DNA of 64,000 bases from Paraconexibacter algicola (GCF_003044185.1 NZ_PYYB01000001.1:2066978-2130977); one strand, 5' to 3'; positions 36,601 through 44,977 are shown, counted from the first letter of the stretch. Program-made: numbers and translations. Notes: a model not told the origin generated them from the letters alone.

Positions 36601-38019
36601 GACCGCCTGCTGCGTCCGGGTCGCGGTCTCGTCGGCCTCGGCCGCCCGCTGCTGCGCGGTCTGCGCGGCGCGCTGCAGCTCCTCCAGGCGGCGCTGCGCC
36701 TCGTCGGCGCGCGCGTCGGCCGCCTGCCGGGCCTCGTGCGTGGCGGCGAGCCGGCCCTCCAGGGACCGCTGCGCGTCGTCGCGACGACGCAGCTCGGTCG
36801 CGGCGGCCGCCGCCTCCTCGCGGGCGCGGGCGGCCTCCTCGATCGCCTCGCGCGCCCGCTCGGCGAGCCGCTCGTTCTCGGTCTGCGTGCCCTCGGCCTC
36901 CGCCAGCGCCTCCGTCGCGGTCTCGCGCGCGCGCAGGGCCTCCGCCTCCGCGGCGGCCGCCTCCTGTCGGGCGAGCTCGCGGGCGCTCGTCGCAGCGGCG
37001 GTCGCCTCCGCGGCGGCCCGGCGCTCGCGCTCCAGCGCGTCCTGCGCGGCCGCGCGCGCCTGCTCGAGCTCCTCCCGGACGGCGGCGACCTGCGCGAGCG
37101 CGTCGGCGGCCTCCTGCTCCTTCGCCGCGAGCGCGTCGGCGAGGCGCTGCTGGGCGACCCGCACCTCCTCCTCGCGGGCCTGCTGCTCCTCCAGCGTGCG
37201 CGCGACCTGCTGCTCGCGCGCGCTCGCCTCCTCGGCGGCGCGCGCCTGGGCCTGCGCCGCGACCCGCGCGCGGGCCGCCTCGTCCTCGATCTCGGCGAGC
37301 TCGCGCTCCGCCCGCGCCCGCTCCTGCTCGCGCGCCGCCTCGACCTCGGCCGCCGCCCGCGCCACCAGGGCGCTCACCTCGGCCTGGCCCGCCTCGCGCA
37401 CCCGGGCGATCTCCTGGTCCAGCGCCAGACGCGTCGACTGCGCCTGCCGCTGCACGCGCGCCGATGCGTCCTCCACCCGTCGCCGCGCCTCGCGCTCCTC
37501 CGCGGCGGTCCGCTCGGCGTCCTCCCGGGCACGCTGCAGCTGCTCCAGCCGCTCCTGCGCGTCGCGCAGCGCCTGGCGGCGCTCCTCCGCGGTCCGCTCC
37601 GCCTCCTCGCGGCGCCGGCGCTCGTCGCGCAGGGCCGACCGCAGACCGCCCTGCTCGCCGTCGGCCGGTGCGCTCGCGCGCTCGCCGCGGGCCGCCGGGC
37701 GCGGCAGGTCGACGAGCACGCCGCGCCCCGCGTCCAGCGCGTACGCCAGCCGGCCGCTGGCCAGCAGCTGGGCGGGCGCGGAGAACGCCGCCCGCCAGAA
37801 CGGGCCGTCCGGGGCCGCGAGCGGCGCCACGTCGTCCGGGCCGGGGAGCGTCGCGAGGCGGTGACTGCGCCGCCCGTCGTCGATCACGAGGACCGGCGGG
37901 GAGAGCCGCTCACGGCCGTCGGCGCGCCAGCGCCCGGCGATCCGCAGCAGGACGGTGTCCGCCCCGGCGGCGACGTGCTCGAAGGTCTCGACCTCGAAGG
38001 CGGGGTGGCGTGGGCTCAT
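30673..38019 (-). CDS. Giant membrane-anchored coiled-coil protein
   Basis: This 2448-residue protein has a short globular N-terminus of about 105 residues (FEVETFEHVAAGADTVLLRI to YALDAGRGVLVDLP). It is followed by roughly 2180 residues of nearly unbroken Ala/Glu/Arg/Gln-rich coiled coil with heptads such as AREAAERAAVTAEQIAQLED. Near residue 2295 comes a lysine-rich patch (ERKRQKKAAKHARRAARR), then an acidic stretch, then an arginine-rich segment. One transmembrane helix (VIGVLLVLVAIGAGYALLKG) lies within 30 residues of the end. Basic charge before the helix places the rod in the cytoplasm. The rod contains no cysteine and almost no lysine. It lies 52 bases downstream of tmk on the same strand. 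It resembles polar-growth and cytoskeletal coiled coils (Scy, FilP) in kind, not in sequence. Confidence 0.85.
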   Translation of the reverse strand: MSPRHPAFEVETFEHVAAGADTVLLRIAGRWRADGRERLSPPVLVIDDGRRSHRLATLPGPDDVAPLAAPDGPFWRAAFSAPAQLLASGRLAYALDAGRGVLVDLPRPAARGERASAPADGEQGGLRSALRDERRRREEAERTAEERRQALRDAQERLEQLQRAREDAERTAAEEREARRRVEDASARVQRQAQSTRLALDQEIARVREAGQAEVSALVARAAAEVEAAREQERARAERELAEIEDEAARARVAAQAQARAAEEASAREQQVARTLEEQQAREEEVRVAQQRLADALAAKEQEAADALAQVAAVREELEQARAAAQDALERERRAAAEATAAATSARELARQEAAAAEAEALRARETATEALAEAEGTQTENERLAERAREAIEEAARAREEAAAAATELRRRDDAQRSLEGRLAATHEARQAADARADEAQRRLEELQRAAQTAQQRAAEADETATRTQQAVAALERELEETRAQAARTEALQAALDQERLRRTAAEAAAAELDEARERLRAQGGARQEAEATAHRVQAELRELQVELAGARERVAALEDAEELAARSREQALTAQERARALEEQLAEALERSGETATRVQELEAQVVARGDELRALRAELARSQEGEQARAREAAERAAVTAEQIAQLEDSLARREEDAASATRLAQELDAAASRARDAEQRLAALGDEARERTAQAQELETTLAEVRAALEQERGRAARLEEQAARAAQEAVARAERSEARSAALDEEAQLARSVAAQLTERAEQAERRAAELDRQATSLARDLEGANAAQTELREKAAAQAQRATVLDAQVAEAQSRLLALEQRTTDARDRAAQLEQAAEEAAERAAEAEIRAERAERDAREAQESIAGLRERAAEADGLAEREVELLRRVEELEQRADEAEASLASSTERAEQAAREAESAVSQARDLEGALAAERTSAEQLRERAATATRELADAQAQIRDLTGELVGAGDLRESLQRQLTEAQDRLATLQSRSDDAETALAAARTAAQEAQERGEAVPALQAQVARLTGELEEARSALQAARSAAQDAGERLDDETAAREAAQERAAQALEEAQELRVGAQDAREEAREAEREAALATERATAAIAQAQEAEERLRAAEQRAVEEADRRVAAERLATEAADARAALEQELGARSEELQARLVAVSGERDRTATELAALAAEREASSARLQELTDELRSAQEALARAREERDGAQERIATADAELADLRDQEAAALAQLTDLREEHDRATGELATLRDEHDRVRAALDARATEAREAQEALAAQQEATTAERDGLTARLATAEAAVAELTADRDAQVAALREAQEAAQARAAELDRAREQAVARLDDLGDEREQLTAELEELRTERDALTRTVAERDASLADARAAAESATLEAAAALARAQEADSEAQAAREAAEVSATDLARAQEETAAAQQQAREAREREEAARADLAAARQAAQDAERRADEVRSDAQETDADLAAARAETEAAQEELRAAQEQAAATAAELQEARARLAALEDESRAVREQRDAATAQTAEVREALDAADVQATELRGRLDAATADAATARETLERSTAETTELRARLEAADGRAAELRAQLDTAGGEAATVREALDAAQAQATELRTALDAATGERTALRAELEATRASLQAREREAAQEVDATREDLTLARTALDEAERRAQEAGRRVDELVAQVETLRPDALRAGAVQAELEDARTALAAATARAADAERRIEQLEPDALALPALRARLDELSPLEARVAELEPQAAQVAPLQARVDELEQAADAARQARTEAVAEVERTTAVVAATEQEAADRARELDEARARIQALEEQLEATGRARDEQARADAEHVADVSGQLAEAQATAAAQEREAQERIAALSAEVEQLRETATRQRETAAALESDLVAVREESDEAAETLAAELGRATEALAAAERRVQETEAAALAARTEAQELADRQIEELEAAVAAANAETAAALERVEQLEVAARAARDEAADAERRAREQAELRLQAEQDADAADREAGEVQALVEQTEAQATAAAQERDRVARALEAAQAAALAAQERAEVELRARESTEQELEAALEAAREQAGRADAEAAARAVLEARVEELSAASDEAAAAAEIARAAAAEAEAQAAAAAQERAAAEREARAAQLEAEREARERELAEQEAQAAREAAEREAHERALAKQQAQAAQELADRQAQEREVAEQQAQEARDAAQEQALAAAETARVEAERQAAADAELAAVQAHAAELEQAERDAQERAELAEEELAREEEARERAERAREQAAAQERKRQKKAAKHARRAARRAGKPVPSKEELFPHGDGDGDLDVDGPTLEQDALGAADAELEEELVFPEDDEAQAPVAAPVQISAARRAELLALRDNARPGRGRRAQRPQRRRPATRTATSRWLPSERVIGVLLVLVAIGAGYALLKGIVPILVAPDS

Positions 38020-38071
38020 GACGACGCGCCCGATCCGTCGGGCGAGGACGTGAGTCTAGGCGCGCGGACGG

Positions 38072-38692
38072 TCACGTCCGCAGGTCCGCCAGCGCGTCGA
38101 GGGCGGCGGCGAGCACCGCGTCGGGTCCCGCGGTCGCGTCGAGCACCCGGAAGCGTTCGGGCTCCGCGGCCGCGAGACCGTCGTACGCGGCCGCGATCGT
38201 CGCGAAGAAGTCGTCCCCCTCGCGCTCCAGCCGGTCGGCCTCCTCGCCGCGCACGCCCTGGCGCGCCCGGCCCGTCACCGCGTCCAGCCGCAGCAGCAGC
38301 GTGCGGTCCGGGGCCAGCCCACCGGTCGCCAGCGCGTTCACCGCCCGCACCGTGTCGACCCCCAGGCCACGACCGGCGCCCTGGTAGGCCAGCGAGGAGT
38401 CGACGAACCGGTCGAGCAGCACCCAGCGGCCCTCGTCGAGCAGCGGCCGCAGCCGCTCGGCGACCAGCTGGGCGCGCGCCGCCGCGTAGATCAGCGCCTC
38501 GGCCGCCGGATCGACCCGCAGCTCCGGGTCCTTCACGACCGTGCGCAGCCGCTCGCTCAGCGCCACCCCGCCGGGCTCGCGCAGCAGCACCACCGGCGTG
38601 CCCGCGCGCGCGAGCGACGCCTCGAGGGCGGCGGCGAGGGTCGACTTGCCCGCCCCGTCGATCCCCTCGATCGTGATGAGGCGTCCGGCCAT
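38072..38692 (-). CDS. tmk: Thymidylate kinase
   Basis: The 206-residue P-loop kinase phosphorylates dTMP to dTDP. It has the Walker A motif EGIDGAGKSTLA, the DRFVDSSLAYQG signature with the catalytic arginine, the REPGG dTMP-binding loop, and a lid region (RARQGVRGEEADRLE). ATG 38692 gives the standard length. It is divergent from holB, a usual genomic partner of tmk, across 82 bases, and precedes the giant coiled-coil gene by 52 bases. Confidence 0.96.
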   Translation of the reverse strand: MAGRLITIEGIDGAGKSTLAAALEASLARAGTPVVLLREPGGVALSERLRTVVKDPELRVDPAAEALIYAAARAQLVAERLRPLLDEGRWVLLDRFVDSSLAYQGAGRGLGVDTVRAVNALATGGLAPDRTLLLRLDAVTGRARQGVRGEEADRLEREGDDFFATIAAAYDGLAAAEPERFRVLDATAGPDAVLAAALDALADLRT

Positions 38693-38774
38693 CGTCCCGG
38701 AACCTACCGGCGTGACGGGCCTCGCGGGTCCCGGTCGACTCTCACGTTCGGTGCGTCGACTACCCTCGCGAGCC

Positions 38775-39899
38775 GTGTCCCTCCCGTCGCTCGAGCAGCA
38801 CCCGCACGCGCAGGCCGTCCTCGGCCCCGCGCTCACCGGCGGACGGGCGTCGCACGCCTACCTCTTCCACGGGCCGCCCGGCGCCGGCAAGCGCGACGCC
38901 GCGCTCGGCCTCGCCGCGGCGCTGATCGCCGACGGGTCCCCCGACGCGGCCGGGGCCGCGCGCCGCGTGCGCGAGGGCGTGCACCCGGACTTCACGCACG
39001 TGCGCCCCAGCGGCGCCGGGGCGATGATCAAGGAGGACATCGAGGAGCCCGTCGTCATGGGCGCGACGCGCACGCCGTTCGAGGCGCGACGCCGCGTCTT
39101 CCTGCTCGAGCAGGCGGACACGATGAACGACACGGTCGCCAACCGGCTGCTCAAGACGCTCGAGGAGCCGCCGGACTACGTGCACCTGATCCTCGTCACC
39201 GACCGCTTCGGCGACGTGCTGCCGACGATCGTCTCGCGCTGCCAGCCGGTCCGCTTCGAGGCGCCGACGCCGCAGCAGCTGCGCGACGTCCTCGGCCGGG
39301 CGGGAGCGAGCCCGGAGGTCGCGGACGCCTGCGCCCGGCTCGGGCTCGGGGACGCGGAGCGCGCCCGGCGGCTCGCGCTCGGCGACGGGCCGGCACTGCG
39401 CCACGGGGCCGAGCGGCTCGCCCGCGCGATCGTCCGCGGCGAGCTCGTCGACCGGCCCTGGGAGGGCGTCCTGAAGGTCATGGGCGACCGCGCGCACGCC
39501 GAGTACGACGCCCGCATCGCCGCCACGGAGGAGGCGGTCGCGCTGCTCCCCAAGAAGGAGCAGAAGCGCGCGCAGAAGGAGGGGGAGACCGCGGCCAAGC
39601 GGATGATGCGCCGGACGATGAACGAGGCGCTCGACCACGGCCTGCAGCTCACCGGCCTGTGGTTCCGCGACCTCGCGTGCGTCGTCGACGGGGTCCCCGA
39701 GCTCGCGCACAACGCCGACCGTCGCGCCGAGCTGACCGCCGACGCGGAGCTCGTGCCGGACGCCCGCGCGCTGCGGGACGCGGTGGCGCTGGTCGACGAG
39801 ACCCGCGCGCGGTTCCAACTGAACGTGACCGAGGAGCTCGCGCTCGAGGCACTCGCCTCCCGCGTCGAGCGCCGCCTGGCCGCCGTCCGCGACGCGTAG
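38775..39899 (+). CDS. holB: DNA polymerase III delta' subunit (clamp-loader component)
   Basis: The 374-residue protein fits the clamp-loader AAA+ fold: LEQHPHAQAVLGPAL at the start, HAYLFHGPPGAGKRDAAL as the P-loop, VFLLEQADTMNDTVANRLLK, TLEEPP and the sensor region IVSRCQPVRFE. The P-loop ends in R, not T or S, and the four zinc cysteines of DnaX are absent. Both fit delta', which does not hydrolyse ATP. SRC is the conserved arginine-finger segment. The start is GTG 38775. Confidence 0.92.
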   Translation: MSLPSLEQHPHAQAVLGPALTGGRASHAYLFHGPPGAGKRDAALGLAAALIADGSPDAAGAARRVREGVHPDFTHVRPSGAGAMIKEDIEEPVVMGATRTPFEARRRVFLLEQADTMNDTVANRLLKTLEEPPDYVHLILVTDRFGDVLPTIVSRCQPVRFEAPTPQQLRDVLGRAGASPEVADACARLGLGDAERARRLALGDGPALRHGAERLARAIVRGELVDRPWEGVLKVMGDRAHAEYDARIAATEEAVALLPKKEQKRAQKEGETAAKRMMRRTMNEALDHGLQLTGLWFRDLACVVDGVPELAHNADRRAELTADAELVPDARALRDAVALVDETRARFQLNVTEELALEALASRVERRLAAVRDA

Positions 39900-39994
39900 C
39901 GACCGGGCCTGGCGCCGGGCCGGTCTCCGGACGGTCACCGCGGGGTCACAGCCGCTTCACGCGATCCCCGCGCACGCAGGGGAATCTCGGGGCC

Positions 39995-41518
39995 ATGACG
40001 GTCCGTCACGCGGTCTCCGGACTCCTCGTTCTCGCGGCGGCCGGCGCGGTCGCGACGCTCTGCGTGCAGCGCTCGGACGAGCTCGCGGACGCCCTGCGGG
40101 CCGTCACCCCGCTGACGTTCGCGGGGCTCGTGGCGCTGCACCTCGCCACGCTCGTCGCGCGGTCCGAGGCGTGGCGGCTGTCGCTCGGCGCGGTGGACGC
40201 GCGCGCGGTCGCGCGCCGCGACGTGTACGGCGCCAACGCGGGCGCCTTCCTGGCCGGGTCGCTGCAGGCGCACGTCGGGCTGCCCGTCCGCGTCGCGCTG
40301 CTGCGCCGCCTCAGCGGCGGCCGGGCGCCCCGGCCCGCGCAGATCGCGGTCGCCGACGTGCCGATCTTCGTCCTGGAGGTGGCGGGCGCCTGCCTGCTCC
40401 TCGTCGCCGCCGTCGTGCTCGCGGGCGGCGCCTGGTGGGTGGCGCCGGGAGCGCTCGCGCTCGGGGTCGGCCTGCCGCTGGCGGGCCGCGCGCTGCTGCT
40501 GCGGTTCGGGGCGACGCGCCCGTGCACGCGCGGCCTCGCGGTCCTCGGCGAGCCGGGGCTGCGCGGTCGGCTCGCGGCCATCGTCGGCGTGATCTGCGCC
40601 CTCGGCGCCGTCCGCGCCGGCGTCGCCCTCTGGGCGGTCGGGCTGCCGCACGGCCTCGCGGAGGTCGCGCAGCTGTTCGCGGCGCTCGGGGTGCTCGGCC
40701 TGCTGCCGCTGGGACCGAGCGCGTCCCCGGCCGCCACGGTCGCGACCGCCGGCGCGGGGGCGGGGACCGCGGCGGTCACGGGCGCGCTCGCGGCGGGCCT
40801 CGTGATCAGCGCGACGTCGATCGCCGCGGTGCTGCTCTACGCGCTGCTCGTCGGGGCCGTCGTGGCGCTACGGGCGCACCGGCGGGATCTCGCCGATCGG
40901 GCCGAGCCGCGGCGCGCGCCCGTGCAGGCCGAACGCGCGGAAGGTGTGGAAGCGCGCGTGGTCGGGGCCGTGGAAGTCCGCGGAGCCGGTGGTCAGCAGG
41001 TCGAGGCCCGCGCAGTGGTCGACGATGAGCCGCGTCTGCTCGGGGGTGTGCGTGACGTAGAACGCCTCGACGCCGTCGAGTCCCGCGGCGGCGAACCGGT
41101 CGATCGCCCCGAGGACCTCGTCGGGGTCCGACAGGTCCCAGAACGGGTGCGCCCACACGGCCAGGCCGCCGGCCTCGTGGATGATCTCGATGCAGCCCTC
41201 GACGGTTGGGGCGGCCCGGGGACGGAACGCGGCCCCGCCCGGGATCAGGTAGCGCACGAGCACGGCGTCGGCGATCTGCATGACCGTGTCCCCCGGCCGG
41301 GCGAGACCCTCCGCCGCCAGGCGCTTCGCGTTGCCGGGGTGCGACGCGACCGCGCGCGCCAGGTGCGGCCGCCCGACCGCCCCGCCGGCGGCGCGGCGGG
41401 CCGCCAGCTCCGTGCGGTCCACGATCAGGCCCTCCTGCTCGAGCGCGTCCGCCATCCGCGCGGCCCGCGTGCCCCGGTCCGCCCGGCAGAGCCCGAGCAC
41501 CTCGAGGAGCCGCGGTGA
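39995..41518 (+). CDS. UPF0104/LPG-synthase-like membrane protein with antisense-encoded tail
   Basis: From ATG 39995 (a GGGG site upstream) residues 1-290 form about 7-8 hydrophobic helices. These resemble the flippase-like half of lysylphosphatidylglycerol synthases (UPF0104), with VARSEAWRLSLGAV and GAFLAGSLQAHVGLPVRVAL. The last helix ends near base 40,865. The frame then has no stop for another 651 bases and reads the complement of the PHP-domain gene, adding about 217 charged residues without membrane helices. Either the tail is really made or the native stop codon has been lost. The substrate is unknown. Confidence 0.75.
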   Translation: MTVRHAVSGLLVLAAAGAVATLCVQRSDELADALRAVTPLTFAGLVALHLATLVARSEAWRLSLGAVDARAVARRDVYGANAGAFLAGSLQAHVGLPVRVALLRRLSGGRAPRPAQIAVADVPIFVLEVAGACLLLVAAVVLAGGAWWVAPGALALGVGLPLAGRALLLRFGATRPCTRGLAVLGEPGLRGRLAAIVGVICALGAVRAGVALWAVGLPHGLAEVAQLFAALGVLGLLPLGPSASPAATVATAGAGAGTAAVTGALAAGLVISATSIAAVLLYALLVGAVVALRAHRRDLADRAEPRRAPVQAERAEGVEARVVGAVEVRGAGGQQVEARAVVDDEPRLLGGVRDVERLDAVESRGGEPVDRPEDLVGVRQVPERVRPHGQAAGLVDDLDAALDGWGGPGTERGPARDQVAHEHGVGDLHDRVPRPGETLRRQALRVAGVRRDRARQVRPPDRPAGGAAGRQLRAVHDQALLLERVRHPRGPRAPVRPAEPEHLEEPR

Positions 41519-41794
41519 GTGGTGGTCGACGCAGTAGGCGAGCATGTGCAGGTCGTCGTGCTCGCCGTCCAGGACGCTGATCTCGACCGCCGGGACGATC
41601 CGCACCCCGTGCTCGCGGCCGGCGGCGATCGCCTCGTCGACGCCCTCGACCGTGTCGTGGTCGGAGAGCGCGAGCAGCTCGACGCCGGCGGCGGCGGCGC
41701 GCGCGACGACCTCGCGCGGGGGCAGGGCCCCGTCCGAGCAGGTCGAGTGCGACTGCAGGTCGAACGTGGGCGCCTCGGGCGGCGGGACGGCCAT
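40868..41794 (-). CDS. PHP-domain metal-dependent phosphoesterase (RNase AM/YciV-like)
   Basis: The 308-residue protein has the full set of PHP metal ligands: QSHSTCSDGALPP, LLALSDHDTVEG, VEISVLDGEHDDLHMLAY, WAHPFWDLSDP and GSADFHGPDHARF. Relatives hydrolyse nucleoside 3',5'-bisphosphates or trim RNA 5' ends. The family length and motifs are complete, so this strand is the genuine gene in the region of overlap with the membrane-protein frame. It lies 41 bases downstream of the broken kup gene on the same strand. Confidence 0.92.
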   Translation of the reverse strand: MAVPPPEAPTFDLQSHSTCSDGALPPREVVARAAAAGVELLALSDHDTVEGVDEAIAAGREHGVRIVPAVEISVLDGEHDDLHMLAYCVDHHSPRLLEVLGLCRADRGTRAARMADALEQEGLIVDRTELAARRAAGGAVGRPHLARAVASHPGNAKRLAAEGLARPGDTVMQIADAVLVRYLIPGGAAFRPRAAPTVEGCIEIIHEAGGLAVWAHPFWDLSDPDEVLGAIDRFAAAGLDGVEAFYVTHTPEQTRLIVDHCAGLDLLTTGSADFHGPDHARFHTFRAFGLHGRAPRLGPIGEIPPVRP

Positions 41795-41835
41795 CCCGGG
41801 ACCCTACCCGGCGCCCGGACGCCTGCACCTGCCGC

Positions 41836-43815
41836 TCACAGCTCGACGCGCGAGCCGACGATCACCGTGCGGTCGCGGGGCAGCCGGAAGTACTCGGCGG
41901 CGTCCGCGGTCATCCGGGCCGTGGCGAGGAACAGGCGCGTGCGCAGACGGCCGAGCGGATGCGCGCTGCCCCAGCGCAGGTCGACGGTCGACAGGTAGAA
42001 GGAGACCTTCGCGTCCGGGGCCGCGAGGACGGGCAGGCCGGTCTCGAGCTCGTCGAGCCGGCGCAGGAGCGCGGGCACGTCGGCGTCGTCGCGGTATCCC
42101 AGCCGCACCGACAGGTGCCAGATCCCGTCGTCGGCGTGCCCGAGGTCGTCGAGCGCGATCCGCTCCCCGGGCGGCACGTGCGGCACCGGGAGCGTCTCGA
42201 TCGACGTGATCACGACGACCTGCGGCAGCACGCCGAGGTGCTCGACGGTCGCGCGCAACGCCAGCGGCGCCCGGTCCTTCGTGCGGTTGAGGAAGACCGC
42301 GCTGCCGGGGACGCGCGGCAGCGCCCGGCCGGGCGCGTGGAGCTCCGCCACGAGGTCGGTCAGCGGTCCCTCCGCCCGCTCGCGCTGGGCGGTCACCAGC
42401 CGCCGTCCCTGCTGCCAGGTGGTGAGGACGACGAACGTGACCGTCGCGATCAGCAGCGGCAGCCAGGCGCCGTGCGGGATCTTCGTCGTGTTCGCGGCGA
42501 GGAACAGCAGGTCGAGCGTGATCAGCGCGCCGCCGACCGGCAGGACGAACCACCAGGAGCGCCGCCACAGCCGCCGGGCGAGCGCGAAGTACATGATCGT
42601 CGTGATCGTGATCGTGCCGGTCACCGCCATGCCGAACGCGAACGCGAGGCTCGCCGAGGTCCGGAACGTCAGCACGAGCGCGAGCACCGCCACCATCAGC
42701 GTCCAGTTGACCCACGGCACGTACACCTGCCCGACGGTGTCGCTGCTGGTGTGCAGGATCCGCAGCCGCGGCAGGTACCCGAGCTGCGCGGCCTGGCGGG
42801 CGACGGAGAACGCGCCGGTGATGACGGCCTGGGAGGCGATGACCGTGGCGGCGGTCGCCAGCACGATCATCGGCCAGCGCGCCCAGTCGGGCACGAGCAG
42901 GAAGAACGGGGCGGACGTCGCGCCGGGGTCCTCGAGGATCAGCGCGCCCTGCCCCAGGTAGCTGAGGACGCAGGCGGGGAAGACGACCGCGAACCAGGCG
43001 CGGACGATCGGGCGGCGCCCGAAGTGCCCCATGTCCGCGTAGAGCGCCTCCGCGCCGGTGACCGCGAGCACGACGGCCGCAAGGGCGAAGAACGCGCTGG
43101 ACGGGTTCGCGGTGGCGAAGTCGAGCGCGTAGGTGGGAGAGAGCGCGCGCAGGATGTCGGGGTGGTCGGCGATCCCGCCGATCCCGCAGGCGCCGATCGC
43201 CAGGAACCAGACGAGCATCACCGGCCCGAACAGCCGGCCGACGGAGTGGGTGCCGAGTCGCTAGGCGAGGAACAGCGCGACGATGATCCCAGCGGCCACC
43301 GGCACGATCAGCGACTCGAGCGACGGGGCGGCGACCTTCACCCCCTCCACGGAGGAGAGGACCGAGATCGCCGGCGTGATCATGCTGTCGCCGAGGAAGA
43401 GCGCCGCCCCGAAGACGCCGAGCCCGGCGAGGACGGTGGCGGCCCGCCGGGCGGTCCGGCCGTCGCCGGCGGCGCGGCGGCGCAGCAGCGTCAGCAGGGC
43501 CATGATGCCGCCCTCGCCGTCGTTGTCCGCGCGCATGACGAGCGCCACGTAGGTGACGCTGACGATCAGGACGACCGACCAGAAGATCATCGACACGACC
43601 CCGAAGACGCTCTGCGTCGAGACCGCCACGGGGTGCGGGTCGTCGGGGTTGAAGACCGTCTGCATCGTGTAGAGCGGGCTGGTGCCGAGGTCGCCGAAGA
43701 CCACGCCGAGGGCCCCGAGGACCAGGGCGCTGCGGCCGGCGGTGCGCGCGGCGGGGGCGCGCAGGGCCGGGGCCTGGATGGCGGTGGCGGCAGCAGGGGG
43801 GACCATGCGACCCAT
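41836..43815 (-). pseudogene. kup: KUP-family potassium uptake protein, interrupted by one amber codon
   Basis: Two pieces in the same frame make one complete Kup protein of about 659 codons. Codons 1-184 (43815-43264) include ALGVVFGDLGTSPLYTMQ, the family signature. After TAG at 43263-43261, the frame continues RLGTHSVGRLFGPVM and runs through all remaining helices and the soluble C-terminal domain to 41836. Family members have glutamine at this point in a [QN]R.GT sequence, so the stop is most simply CAG changed to TAG. There is no frameshift and no decay elsewhere, so the lesion looks recent, or the codon is read through. A restart at 43221 would miss the first helices. Confidence 0.88.
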
Positions 43816-43890
43816 GCTGCGCCCGCGTCCGTGAAGCCGACGTGCAGATCGGTCGGCCCGCCGTCAAGAAGCCGTGAAGCCCGGCGCGGC

Positions 43891-44910
43891 TCAGGCGGCG
43901 GCCGCGCCGGCGGCGGCCTCGGCGGCCGTCTCGGCGTCGCTGCGCGCCGGCCGGCCGCCGTGGAACACGGTCAGCGCGACGCCGAGTAGCGCCCAGACGG
44001 CGAGGACGGCGATCGGCCCGCCGATCCGCGCGCCGTCGAACGCGGTGACGCCGCGCAGCAGGTCCATGCCCGCCCCGGGCGGCAGCAGCCCGCCGATCGC
44101 GCTCCAGAAGTCCGGGAGCAGCGGCCGCGCGTACGGCCCGCCCGCCGCCGGATTGCCGAGGATCACGAACAGGAGGATCACCAGTCCGGTGCCGGCCGGG
44201 CCGGCGAGCGCCTGCAGCCCGACCGTCGCCGCGCCGGACGCGCCGATCACGAGAATGCCCGCCGCCCACGTCGCGAGCAGGTCGGTGTCGAGCACCCCGA
44301 AGCTCCAGCGCGCGATCAGCACCGTGAGCAGGCTGCCGAGCGTCGCGAACGCGAGCACCCCGAGCAGCCGGTCGACCGCCAGCCGCCGCGTCGAGCTGCG
44401 CGGCCCCGCCAGCAGCCCGAGGACCGTCGCGGCGAAGTACCCACCGAACACCCAGGCGACGACGAGGTAGAAGAGCGTCGTGCCGTTGGGATCCCAGTCG
44501 GGCAGCGGTGCCACGTCCTGGACCGCCGCGGCGGGGAGCGCCTGCGCGGCCAGCGCCCGACCGAGCGTCAGCTCCAGCGCCGTGGCCGTCGCGCGGTTGG
44601 CCGCGGACGCGACGTACAGGCGGTTCGCGCCCGCGTCGTACGCGCCGTAGACCTCGCGGTCGCGCACGAGCGCCAGCGCAGCGGCGCGATCCCGCGCCAC
44701 GCGGACGTCCAGTGGCGAGCCCGGCAGCGCGTCGAGGCGGTCGGCGAGCTGCGTCGCCCGGCCCTCCGGCGCCACCACCGCGAACGGCACGTCGCGCGGC
44801 GACGGGTCGTGGAACGCCCCGATGTACGACGTCGAGAACGCCGTCATCAGCACCAGCGCCGCCACCAGCAGCAGCACCGCACGGCGCCGCGTGTCCCCCG
44901 AGCCGATCAT
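43891..44910 (-). CDS. ABC-2-type/YhgE-like membrane protein
   Basis: The 339-residue protein starts with one helix (residues 11-30), then has an outer domain of about 130 residues (FAVVAPEGRATQLADRLDAL, REVYGAYDAG). Five or six helices follow, including NPAAGGPYARPLLPDFWSAI in a loop. This is the layout of ABC-2 permease and YhgE/Pip-related proteins that have no ATPase of their own nearby. The C-terminal tail is Ala/Glu-rich. Its substrate is unknown. Confidence 0.72.
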   Translation of the reverse strand: MIGSGDTRRRAVLLLVAALVLMTAFSTSYIGAFHDPSPRDVPFAVVAPEGRATQLADRLDALPGSPLDVRVARDRAAALALVRDREVYGAYDAGANRLYVASAANRATATALELTLGRALAAQALPAAAVQDVAPLPDWDPNGTTLFYLVVAWVFGGYFAATVLGLLAGPRSSTRRLAVDRLLGVLAFATLGSLLTVLIARWSFGVLDTDLLATWAAGILVIGASGAATVGLQALAGPAGTGLVILLFVILGNPAAGGPYARPLLPDFWSAIGGLLPPGAGMDLLRGVTAFDGARIGGPIAVLAVWALLGVALTVFHGGRPARSDAETAAEAAAGAAAA

Positions 44911-44977
44911 GCCCGCAACCCTCCCACACCGTCGGCGGGCACCGCAGCGGAGGTGTCGCTAGGATTCAGCGCCCCCT

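Noticed and set aside
30797-37864. A 2355-codon open frame on the plus strand, opposite the giant coiled-coil gene
   Set aside because: Its product is a monotonous Ser/Ala/Arg sequence. It exists because GAG, GCG, CGC, CAG and CTC codons give no stops on the complement in this phase; the minus frame has the head, heptads and membrane anchor.
43261-43815. The kup 5' part as a separate short gene
   Set aside because: The downstream frame is the same and the residues on both sides of the TAG match one continuous KUP family segment.
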